From positions 1 through 64,000 of the IMG/VR virus record IMGVR_UViG_3300009130_000011: DNA of 64,000 nucleotides; one strand, 5' to 3'. This DNA comes from a virus. A program made the translations under genes and the position numbers. The notes under the pieces were generated by a model that saw only the letters and a list, made by a program, of their open reading frames with translations, had not been told where the DNA came from and ran no database searches. This document shows, piece by piece, positions 29,129-35,475 of this stretch. Each line of letters begins with the position of its first letter. Position 1 is the first letter of the stretch.

Positions 29129-29291
29129 TTTGCTCCTCCTCTTCTCTGACTTTCATTAATAGCACGGCAAGCGTGGCAAATGTTTCTCCCCAAGGACTAT
29201 CGTCATTAGTCGCTCCAAGGCGTTGTAGTTTCATCATCACTTGTTCAACGGCAAGTGAGAGATGGTATTCGTTGTCTTGTTCAATCTTCAT
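29115..29291 (-). CDS. Small acidic helical protein
   Basis: 58 aa, starting MKIEQDNEYHLSLAVEQVMM. A leaderless promoter fixes this ATG; the first 16 codons of the longer frame are promoter. It opens a set that runs through 28708. Function unknown. Confidence 0.7.
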   Translation of the reverse strand: MKIEQDNEYHLSLAVEQVMMKLQRLGATNDDSPWGETFATLAVLLMKVREEEEQNENA

Positions 29292-29326
29292 ACCTATTAG
29301 TTTGACAGATTCTTGGGTTAAGTCAA
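29292..29326 (-). promoter_or_regulatory. Leaderless promoter, CTGTCA class
   Basis: Minus strand: TTGACT, 17-bp spacer ending CTGTC, AAACTA, 6-nt ATAGGT, then ATG at 29291. Confidence 0.75.
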
Positions 29327-29346
29327 CACCTTTTTTCAAATAAACG

Positions 29347-29414
29347 TAACTTACTGAATACCAACAACTTGCGCCGCCCAGAGCGCCGTAACCCCTTGAC
29401 CTTCAGTGACTTAG
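29347..29414. repeat. Tripartite palindromic repeat, copy 14
   Basis: TAACTTACTGAATACCAACAACTTG, core GCCGCCCAGAGCGCCG, then TAACCCCTTGACCTTCAGTGACTTA. Last copy; none is seen between here and 64 kb. Confidence 0.78.
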
Positions 29415-29452
29415 GCCAAAAAGCTACGCGCTTGATTATAGTATTGCAAATT

Positions 29453-29524
29453 TTAATTCATAAGATTATTTGTTCTAATATACATTGCTATTCCAATTGC
29501 TATAGATATTAAGATTATTTCCAT
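29453..29524 (-). CDS. 23-residue single-helix membrane peptide
   Basis: Encodes MEIILISIAIGIAMYIRTNN then LMN: one membrane helix followed by a basic residue. It follows 29549-29947 by 24 bp. No SD seen; low certainty. Confidence 0.45.
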   Translation of the reverse strand: MEIILISIAIGIAMYIRTNNLMN

Positions 29525-29548
29525 ATATTTGGTTTGTTGTTTAGATTG

Positions 29549-29947
29549 TTATCGCTCGGGCCCATAGTCTACCAAGACTTTGTTGTGCGATAGTTTGACT
29601 GAGTGGGAGGCGTAGATTGGGTTCTCTGAGCTCTTGTATACGAAAGTCTCATACTTGTAGGGGTTGTATGTTACTTCAATGCCATTATCGTACGATGCGA
29701 TAGGGTCTTCATCGATGTAACCCTTGATTCCTGCGTGAACATTCTTACGCTTCTCCTCTAGAACTTTTTTCCTGCCGCGTGAGTTTACCTGAAACGCGCA
29801 ATCCCAAAGCTCCACTTCTGCGGTATGAGCTTTTACTAAACCGGCTTGTTTTATAGACCAACAGTCTCTATGTAAATTCTTATAAACAAAGACCTTTTTA
29901 TTATAATCAATTTTGTATCTAATATCGTTTTGATTTCTTAATTCCAT
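29549..29947 (-). CDS. Conserved phage protein (KNVHAGI family)
   Basis: 132 aa, basic. A KKVFVYKNLHRDCWSIKQAG opening and the LEEKRKNVHAGIKG segment match a phage family widespread in cyanophages and other marine myoviruses, function unknown; tandem beta strands follow (NPYKYETFVYKSS). It overlaps the upstream stop by 1 bp (TAATG). Confidence 0.75.
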   Translation of the reverse strand: MELRNQNDIRYKIDYNKKVFVYKNLHRDCWSIKQAGLVKAHTAEVELWDCAFQVNSRGRKKVLEEKRKNVHAGIKGYIDEDPIASYDNGIEVTYNPYKYETFVYKSSENPIYASHSVKLSHNKVLVDYGPER

Positions 29948-30198
29948 TACTCTACTCCTAATACTGATTTTAATTGGCGGAAGTTGTCCACTTGAATGAA
30001 GACTTCACGAACATAGTCGTCTGACTCGGATTCTACCTTCTCGATACGATCAGCAACATCGCAAGCTTGGCAGATCTCTCTCTGACGCATTCCCCACTTG
30101 ATAACCAATGGAGTGTTTGGAAAATACTTAACCAACTCTTTAAGTTGAATAGAATTAACAAACCCCCAACAATCTATAATTTCTTTTAATGTATTCAT
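29947..30198 (-). CDS. Small protein, unknown
   Basis: 83 aa; a helical N-terminus (ELVKYFPNTPLVIKWG), a single CxxC-like pair (EICQACDVADRIEKV) and an acidic C-terminal half. Leaderless promoter. First gene downstream of the non-coding RNA locus. Function unknown. Confidence 0.7.
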   Translation of the reverse strand: MNTLKEIIDCWGFVNSIQLKELVKYFPNTPLVIKWGMRQREICQACDVADRIEKVESESDDYVREVFIQVDNFRQLKSVLGVE

Positions 30199-30233
30199 GC
30201 TTTATATACTGACAGAATAACCCGCAAAGTCAA
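30199..30233 (-). promoter_or_regulatory. Leaderless promoter, CTGTCAG class
   Basis: Minus strand: TTGACT, 17-bp spacer ending CTGTC, AGTATA, 6-nt TAAAGC, then ATG at 30198. Confidence 0.72.
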
Positions 30234-30237
30234 CAAC

Positions 30238-30276
30238 AAAAAAACCCCCACCTGCGATAAATTAAACAGGTGAGGG
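30238..30276 (-). terminator. Terminator of the large non-coding RNA
   Basis: Stem CACCTG/CAGGTG extended by CCC/GGG across one mismatch, with a 12-nt loop, followed on the minus strand by a run of seven T. It ends transcription that comes from 30.66 kb. Confidence 0.85.
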
Positions 30277-30665
30277 TCGGAGGAGTGGGAAAGTGTTCCA
30301 CGCTTTTATGTAGTTACGGGAAAGGCGATGAAATAACCAGACTACGAAATCCGCTACAATACCTTTTACATACCCCATCAACGAAAGGAGGTCGATTTGG
30401 TCGTTTCAGTCCAAATGCAACCTATACTATGAGAATAAATAGATGTGGGGGAGGACTACTGAATACCTCCAACTTTTCGGCGTGAACATCAGTTCAATGG
30501 TGTACCTACTTCGAACTACAGACTAGACTTGGTATTTGTCTTTTGGCTCATCCGATTGGACTCTGCCATCCCCACCACAGGGGTCTGCATACCTTAACCC
30601 GCTCACGACAGGTTTATTCGAGTCACCCACAGGAAGGATTATAAGCCCTTCCAAAGTGTTTAAAA
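30277..30665 (-). ncRNA. Large structured non-coding RNA candidate
   Basis: About 390 nt with no credible coding frame, GC content above the flanks and a strong terminator at its minus-strand end. Stems on the minus strand, 5' to 3': GGAAGG/CCTTCC, AACC/GGTT, a closing GACTC/GAGTC pair, CCCC/GGGG, TGAAC/GTTCA with TGAT loop, GGAGG/CCTCC, ATTTGG/CCAAAT, GTGG/CCAC. Elements of RNase P RNA, tmRNA, SRP RNA or group I introns were not found. Large ornate phage RNAs such as GOLLD and ROOL occupy similar places, but identity is unproven. A promoter was not clearly located; the AT-rich stretch at 30661-30767 is the likely place. Confidence 0.6.
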
Positions 30666-30767
30666 TGTTAAAGATCAATTTATTTTATTTATTTGAGTTT
30701 GGTTCTCAATTTTGATTATTTATATATCATACTACATTATTTGATATTTGTCAAGTATTATTTTTTA

Positions 30768-30950
30768 TTATTTGCTTCCTCCGTTGATTGCGTCAAGTGC
30801 ATTATTTTTTTCTTGTAGTTTCCTTGCTTCCTGCTTTTGTATTTGAACCATCTTGTCGATGTGGCTCAAGTCCTCAACTTCTGTTTCAAGATACTCATCT
30901 ATTAATTGAGCAATTTTTTCTATTAAATCATTTTCTTGTGAATTATTCAT
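30768..30950 (-). CDS. Small acidic helical protein
   Basis: 60 aa, helical with a coiled-coil pattern (IEKIAQLIDEYLETEVEDLS). Ends about 100 bp before the RNA locus. Function unknown. Confidence 0.65.
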   Translation of the reverse strand: MNNSQENDLIEKIAQLIDEYLETEVEDLSHIDKMVQIQKQEARKLQEKNNALDAINGGSK

Positions 30951-30956
30951 ATTTAG

Positions 30957-31187
30957 TTATTTATTTGTTTGTTTTTCTGCAACTAGATCGCAGGTTGGCT
31001 TGAATCCATAATAATACATTTCATCAAAAATTCTCTGCATTCTCCTGTCAATCTCTTCTTTAGCCCACACAACTGATCGTGCGATACTAATGTCATCATA
31101 GTCACCTGCTAGATCATTCATGTTTACTTGCAACAAATTTTCTGCAAATTCTCTATAATATTTGTAGCCCATGTCTATTCGATTCAT
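30957..31187 (-). CDS. Small helical protein, unknown
   Basis: 76 aa, helical (GYKYYREFAENLLQVNMNDL), overlapping the upstream stop by 4 bp. Function unknown. Confidence 0.68.
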   Translation of the reverse strand: MNRIDMGYKYYREFAENLLQVNMNDLAGDYDDISIARSVVWAKEEIDRRMQRIFDEMYYYGFKPTCDLVAEKQTNK

Positions 31188-31384
31188 GCTACCCCCTTTG
31201 CCATTCTAACTGCTCTCTCAGCTTGGATTTGTTTAAGGCGAAGATCGGCTTGCCTCTGTTGGGCAAGAATACCTTCCGTTGCCTCGTTGTATCCCATGAA
31301 CCTGCGATTAAAGGCGTGAGGGTCTTTGCCCTTTACCTTGTTCATTACCGCAGTTGCTCTTGCGCATTTTGCTATGTTTGCCAT
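31184..31384 (-). CDS. Small basic helical protein
   Basis: 66 aa, basic: CARATAVMNKVKGKDPHAFN, FMGYNEATEGILAQQRQADL. Preceded by AGGAGG 8 nt before the ATG; an upstream sigma-70 promoter of the CTGTCAG class gives a roughly 30-nt leader, so it is SD-led. Function unknown. Confidence 0.72.
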   Translation of the reverse strand: MANIAKCARATAVMNKVKGKDPHAFNRRFMGYNEATEGILAQQRQADLRLKQIQAERAVRMAKGVA

Positions 31385-31406
31385 ATACTTTTTCCTCCTG
31401 TTTTAA

Positions 31407-31441
31407 TTGTTATTCTATAAGTCTGACAGATTATTCAACAA
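31407..31441 (-). promoter_or_regulatory. Promoter, CTGTCAG class, SD-led
   Basis: Minus strand: TTGACT, 17-bp spacer ending CTGTC, AGACTT, then ATAGAA; the gene's AGGAGG and ATG follow about 20 nt later. Its -35 overlaps the end of the upstream lipoprotein gene. Confidence 0.7.
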
Positions 31442-31688
31442 AGTCAACACCTTTTTTATTATTTTTTAACCACATAGAATTATTTATATAATAAGGTATT
31501 CCTATTGGTGGAAGTGGAATAAAGTCGGGCGGTGAAGGTGGAATGAAATCGGGGGCATTATTTGGTGGAGTTATATTTGGGGGTCTAGATGGCGCTTCCG
31601 CATAGTGCGGATGTTGCCCTAAATAATCAAACTGATCGGTCGAGCGACAACTACATAAAAAAAATAGTATTATTAAAACATATTTCAT
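31431..31688 (-). CDS. Proline-rich lipoprotein
   Basis: 85 aa. The first 14 residues are a short signal sequence ending in a lipobox-like FLCSC (Cys14 probable acylation site). The rest is Pro-rich (PPNNAPDFIPPSPPDFIPLP), so an extended surface or periplasmic spacer. It overlaps the upstream stop by 4 bp. Such small phage lipoproteins can block superinfection, by analogy only. Confidence 0.65.
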   Translation of the reverse strand: MKYVLIILFFLCSCRSTDQFDYLGQHPHYAEAPSRPPNITPPNNAPDFIPPSPPDFIPLPPIGIPYYINNSMWLKNNKKGVDFVE

Positions 31689-32191
31689 TCTTCTTCTCCC
31701 CTTTCTTTACGCTCATAGTATTCTCTCAATTTTTTCATGAATTCTTCTTGTGAAAGTCCCTCATATTTATTACTATCTAATTTATTTTTTAAGTCATTTA
31801 ACTTATCCGCCTGTGGTCGGGGGATTGACCTGCGGGAAGGTCTTATTTCCGAGATATTAATTTCGGGTTTTATTTTATTTGATTTTGTTTGTTTTTTACT
31901 CTTTACCCCATTGGGTCGTTCCTTATCTTGTAATAGATCATTAATATAGAAAGGATTATTAAAAATATTTCTAACATTCTGTCCTTGGTTTGTAAGTTTA
32001 TTTAGGTCGTCAGTAATGCGCTCGATAACACCTTCTGCTACCTTTATCGCATCATCACGAGACATAGTATCACCTGTTTCGGTATTTGTCAAGGACGCAT
32101 CAGAAGAAACTTCTTCCCTCAACTTATTTATTTCATCCTTAATTGACAATATTTCATCTAATTTTTTATTAATTTCTCTTGCTAAACTCAT
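31685..32191 (-). CDS. Coiled-coil protein, unknown
   Basis: 168 aa, starting MSLAREINKKLDEILSIKDE. N-terminal coiled coil, a basic middle (KSKKQTKSNKIKPE) and charged C-terminus with an EEFMKKLREYYERKERGEEE end. The TTG-initiated longer frame starts inside the -35 box of its own promoter and is rejected. Function unknown. Confidence 0.7.
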   Translation of the reverse strand: MSLAREINKKLDEILSIKDEINKLREEVSSDASLTNTETGDTMSRDDAIKVAEGVIERITDDLNKLTNQGQNVRNIFNNPFYINDLLQDKERPNGVKSKKQTKSNKIKPEINISEIRPSRRSIPRPQADKLNDLKNKLDSNKYEGLSQEEFMKKLREYYERKERGEEE

Positions 32192-32205
32192 ATTGATATT
32201 TGGGT

Positions 32206-32251
32206 TCTCATTGTTTATCCTAAAGTCTGACAGAATTATCCATAATGTCAA
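32206..32251 (-). promoter_or_regulatory. Promoter, CTGTCAG class
   Basis: Minus strand: TTGACA, 17-bp spacer ending CTGTC, AGACTT, then TAGGAT; about 28 nt further is the ATG at 32191. Confidence 0.68.
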
Positions 32252-32330
32252 ACAAAAAAATCACTATACAAAAAACACAAAAAAAATTATAAAATTAACT
32301 TGGGGCGCAGGTTCTTTATTTGATAAAATA

Positions 32331-32558
32331 TTATTTGGATTCTTTTGGTTTGAACGGAGGAAACAAACATACTATATTTGATTCAGTTAAACCATACTCC
32401 TCACACATTTCACCCATAGTTGCCATTGCTCTTATTTCGCCCTCAAACTCCCATTCTATCCAATCCACATCTAAAACTAATAATTCAGACATTATTTGAT
32501 TAAATTCAGTATCCATCATCAACTGAAGAAATTCTGCTGATTCAGTCTCGATGTCCAT
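32331..32558 (-). CDS. Small acidic protein, unknown
   Basis: 75 aa, acidic, starting MDIETESAEFLQLMMDTEFN, ending in a basic FPPFKPKESK. A TTG nine codons earlier is a less likely start; GGAAATAAG precedes the ATG. Function unknown. Confidence 0.62.
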   Translation of the reverse strand: MDIETESAEFLQLMMDTEFNQIMSELLVLDVDWIEWEFEGEIRAMATMGEMCEEYGLTESNIVCLFPPFKPKESK

Positions 32559-32786
32559 CTTATTTCCGCACAAAATCTTTTGCAATTAAATTATTTGTAC
32601 TTTATATATTTCTTTATTTAATTATTTCCGCGTTTGCATCTCATTCGGGCGATTATTTCGCAGATGCTTATTTGTGTTTATTTTAAATTATTTTAAATTT
32701 AATTAAATGCGCTCTAATCTTATGAAAATTATTATAAATCTTTATTAAGTTCTATTATTTAGCGAAAATTTGATTAGTAATTTTAT
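32559..32786. other. AT-rich intergenic segment
   Basis: Very AT-rich (long T and A runs, TTTAAATT blocks), with one nested hairpin near 32635-32670 (GCATCT/AGATGC enclosing GCGA/TCGC). No gene is seen. The composition would suit a melting region, but there are no repeated motifs to call an origin. Confidence 0.45.
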
Positions 32787-32936
32787 CTATTTAAAAATAG
32801 GAAATCCATAATCATTTCTTTGCAGTCTCTTCGGGCGCTGAGTATTTGTTTTATTTTGATTTATTTTGTTTTGCTTTCTCCTCGCTCTCAGCTTGCCCCA
32901 CAAAACCATCGAACATAACATCGGTAAAGTTTTCAT
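32787..32936 (-). CDS. 49-residue basic protein
   Basis: Starts MKTLPMLCSMVLWGKLRARR and continues with a Lys/Asn/Gln/Arg-rich stretch. A weak AAGGA precedes the ATG. Real size evidence is thin: it lies in an AT-rich gap and may be a non-coding frame. Confidence 0.35.
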   Translation of the reverse strand: MKTLPMLCSMVLWGKLRARRKQNKINQNKTNTQRPKRLQRNDYGFPIFK

Positions 32937-33009
32937 TAATTTAAAATTCCTTATTTTATCTTATTTTTTATATATTTAAAAACTCCACATCGCAAACCCA
33001 TATATTTTA

Positions 33010-33255
33010 TTACTTCTTATTTTCCTTATTATATACGCTATTAGCATTATTGTTATATTTCTTATGGGAGAAGTTGTGGATGACTCGCAAAGTCTCTGAT
33101 TCAGAGGACTTTAGCAAAATTAACCCATGAATATGCTTGGCGGTCATCTTAGCCCAATTAAGGGCATCGGCTTGACTCCAATTACGACAATCAATGTCGT
33201 ATCCTGCGTGAAAATTGCCTTTGGCATCATATACTTGGTAAGCGTTGTGACTCAT
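33010..33255 (-). CDS. Small basic protein, unknown
   Basis: 81 aa. The N-terminal AYQVYDAKGNFHAGYDIDCR followed by a helix ADALNWAKMTAKHIHG gives a small alpha/beta fold, then an Asn/Lys-rich tail. Function unknown. Confidence 0.7.
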   Translation of the reverse strand: MSHNAYQVYDAKGNFHAGYDIDCRNWSQADALNWAKMTAKHIHGLILLKSSESETLRVIHNFSHKKYNNNANSVYNKENKK

Positions 33256-33321
33256 TATAAAATTTAGTTTGAGTTATTTTAAATTATAATTAAATTATAT
33301 TAATAAATAAGAATCTTTTGT

Positions 33322-33495
33322 CTATTTGTTTTTTCTTTCTTCGGTGGATTGTCTAATCATTCCAATTTTAATTATCTTGTTTTCTTCGGCTAATTTGCTT
33401 ATTGGTTTATTGTCTTCTTTGTCTAATGATTTGGGTACTTCTGCCCTCAAGTTTTTCAAATCGTCTATTGCTTTGAATCTAACATTACTTATCAT
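33322..33495 (-). CDS. 57-residue basic protein
   Basis: Starts MISNVRFKAIDDLKNLRAEV, later SKLAEENKIIKIGMIRQSTE, which has the look of a short HTH. Clean ATG-to-TAG frame filling the gap. Function unknown. Confidence 0.6.
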   Translation of the reverse strand: MISNVRFKAIDDLKNLRAEVPKSLDKEDNKPISKLAEENKIIKIGMIRQSTEERKNK

Positions 33496-33637
33496 ATTTT
33501 TGTATTTAATTAACTAGCGCCCCGAATTTGGCTCTTCCGTTCGTCTTTCTTGTTTTCGCTCTACCACAAATGACAATTTTTTATTATGTAAAATAAATTA
33601 TATTAAATTTAAATTAATTGTCTATGTTGGTTAAAGT

Positions 33638-33880
33638 TTATTCAAAATTTGTTATAGTAAACTCTACCTTATCTGAACTCTCTTCATTGACTTTATTTGG
33701 AGTAACAGAACTTTCTTTGTACCCAAGTGCGTTAAGCCACTTTCTACTGACAGGAATTGTAACTCCATCCTTAACTAGATTCTTGAGCGTAGAGAGTTTG
33801 ATTTCAACGAAAGAAGTAGAACCTTTTGTCTTTCCACTCCCCTTCTTGCGAGGAGTACCATCTTTATTTAAAGTAACCAT
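33638..33880 (-). CDS. Small phage protein with GKTKGSTSF motif
   Basis: 80 aa. The basic start (NKDGTPRKKGSGKTKGSTSF) resembles the AT-hook-like K/R-G-x-P-K-G-S motif of a small phage family, followed by a helical VEIKLSTLKNLVKDG and strands. Minor-groove DNA binding is plausible. Function unknown. Confidence 0.68.
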   Translation of the reverse strand: MVTLNKDGTPRKKGSGKTKGSTSFVEIKLSTLKNLVKDGVTIPVSRKWLNALGYKESSVTPNKVNEESSDKVEFTITNFE

Positions 33881-33930
33881 TTTAACAAAATTAATTTATG
33901 CCCCAATCTTACGAAATAACTAGAGCAGAG

Positions 33931-34170
33931 TCAAGAATATTTTTTCAAACTCGCATCAATCATATTGCGAGTATGCTGATCGTAAATTCTACCTTCATTA
34001 CTAGATGGACATTCTTTTAGAAAAGCGTCATAATCCATGTCTAGCACAAAACTAATGCAACGAACTTTTCTTAGAATACCCATGTCCTTATATTTCAAGA
34101 TCGCCCAACAAGCGTCAATTTGAGTAACTGACGCTTGCTTGAGCGAACTTTCTAATAGAGAAATTGACAT
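33931..34170 (-). CDS. Small helical protein, unknown
   Basis: 79 aa, helical (LLESSLKQASVTQIDACWAI). It follows the rIIB-like gene by 1 bp, so cotranscribed. Function unknown. Confidence 0.7.
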   Translation of the reverse strand: MSISLLESSLKQASVTQIDACWAILKYKDMGILRKVRCISFVLDMDYDAFLKECPSSNEGRIYDQHTRNMIDASLKKYS

Positions 34171-34171
34171 A

Positions 34172-35302
34172 TCAGTTTCTTACAACTAACTTATCGGTAA
34201 GAGAACCATTTCCCTCTAAATTAAACCCTAATTGATCTAAAATGTCTCCAACTTGTGAAGTCCCCAATCCTGCATCACGAACAACTTGTAGAGAACGAAC
34301 TTGCTTGACAGAGGGATTGATCCCTTGTTCATGCTTATTATCTACATAATTTCGTATAGCTAAGTGAGTCAAGCTGAAATCGTTTTCTGACTCCGTTTGA
34401 TCCATGTCGTAATCGTCATCCATTCCATCATCATCATAAAGATAATCACGACCTTCATCGTCATCGTCATCATAGTCATCGGAATCGTAATCATTATCTG
34501 ACCCATAGATAGGCTTATTAGCCTCGTAGACAGGTTTATTCATCTCTTTTCTATGTTCAGTAATGTCTTCGACTACCTTGTACTTGGAAACCCTCAATTT
34601 CTGAAAATCACAATCGGTAGGAACGCTAACTGCATCAGCAGGGTCAAACTCGACTACAAGCAATCTTCCACCTTCCCCTGCCCAAGAATCTGCATAGTCG
34701 TAAGAACCGACATGAAGTCCAAAAGAACAATGATTGTCTTTGTTGTCATCCACGCATCTGCGCTGAACTTCAATGGTTGCGCCAACTTCATTCAAAATTT
34801 GATGCCTTTCGTTTGTCTCTCCTTGAAGAACGATGGTATCTGCATTACCTGTGGTTGACCAATAATCAGATTGAACTCCCTTGTATCCCAAAACCTTGCC
34901 TTCGGGGGTATTCGGAAGCATCTTATAATTCATAAAAGAATAAAGTTCAGTTACTGAATTAGCGCTTGGATTGGCTTGCAAGCGAGAAATAAAATTAGTA
35001 AGAGGAGCAGAGTCTCTCATTCCTGCACGAAGCATTTCAAGCAACTTATTGACCACAACTCCATGCAAACGATGTCCCTTGTAGTAAACTACTTCGTCAC
35101 GAACTTCGATGTCGCCTTCAACAAAGTTTTCTACTGCCTTAACGATGTCAAGATATTGTGGAATATCCTCATATCTAGCGTCAAAGATCGCTTGCTTCAA
35201 ATTTTCAAAGTTTACATTGTCTTTGCGAATGGTGTAAGGCTTGCCTTCCCAAAAGACGCAGATTGAACTTTCGCTTAATGTATATGGTACTCTTTCACTC
35301 AT
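34172..35302 (-). CDS. rIIB: rIIB-like protein
   Basis: 376 aa. It lies directly downstream of the rIIA-like gene, as in T4-like phages, and has the size and layout of rIIB-like proteins of marine phages: an N-terminal beta domain (SSICVFWEGKPYTIRKDNVN), a central vRNA-binding-like region (LEMLRAGMRDSAPLTNFISR; SFMNYKMLPNTPEGKVLGYK), a very acidic Asp/Tyr linker (about 268-315) and a helical end. rIIA and rIIB counter host exclusion systems in T4; the mechanism is not known. A strong TTGACA / TATAGT promoter precedes it. Confidence 0.78.
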   Translation of the reverse strand: MSERVPYTLSESSICVFWEGKPYTIRKDNVNFENLKQAIFDARYEDIPQYLDIVKAVENFVEGDIEVRDEVVYYKGHRLHGVVVNKLLEMLRAGMRDSAPLTNFISRLQANPSANSVTELYSFMNYKMLPNTPEGKVLGYKGVQSDYWSTTGNADTIVLQGETNERHQILNEVGATIEVQRRCVDDNKDNHCSFGLHVGSYDYADSWAGEGGRLLVVEFDPADAVSVPTDCDFQKLRVSKYKVVEDITEHRKEMNKPVYEANKPIYGSDNDYDSDDYDDDDDEGRDYLYDDDGMDDDYDMDQTESENDFSLTHLAIRNYVDNKHEQGINPSVKQVRSLQVVRDAGLGTSQVGDILDQLGFNLEGNGSLTDKLVVRN

Positions 35303-35337
35303 AATTTTTTATCTCTATTTCTTAATGTTATTGCTAT

Positions 35338-35366
35338 ACTATACTAAAAATTTTTGATTCTGTCAA
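35338..35366 (-). promoter_or_regulatory. Sigma-70 promoter of rIIB-like gene
   Basis: Minus strand: TTGACA, 17-bp spacer, TATAGT, with about 35 nt of leader before the ATG. Not leaderless. Confidence 0.75.
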
Positions 35367-35475
35367 GTTTATTTTTGGTGATTTTAAATTTTAAAAAAGT
35401 TGTTTTCTCTAAGTATTCCTATAATTATGTGGATGTATATGAACTTGTCAACAAAAAATGTGAGGGAAGGGAAAA

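Noticed and set aside
15557-29414. CRISPR array
   Set aside because: The repeats are about 1 kb apart with genes between, not 30-40 bp apart with unique spacers, and no cas genes are present.
30270-30485. 71-residue plus-strand open frame
   Set aside because: It lies on the structured RNA locus, on the strand opposite to the terminator, has no RBS or promoter, and Gly/Cys/Arg-rich low-quality composition.
30277-30665. RNase P RNA, tmRNA or group I intron
   Set aside because: A GGGAAAGTGTTCC and a GATGAGCCAA segment raised the idea, but the conserved P4 pair of RNase P, the tRNA-like ends of tmRNA, and the R/S partner of a group I core are missing, and no interrupted gene flanks it.
32192-32251. 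TTG-initiated extension of the 31685 gene
   Set aside because: The TTG is the start of the TTGACA box of the gene's own promoter.
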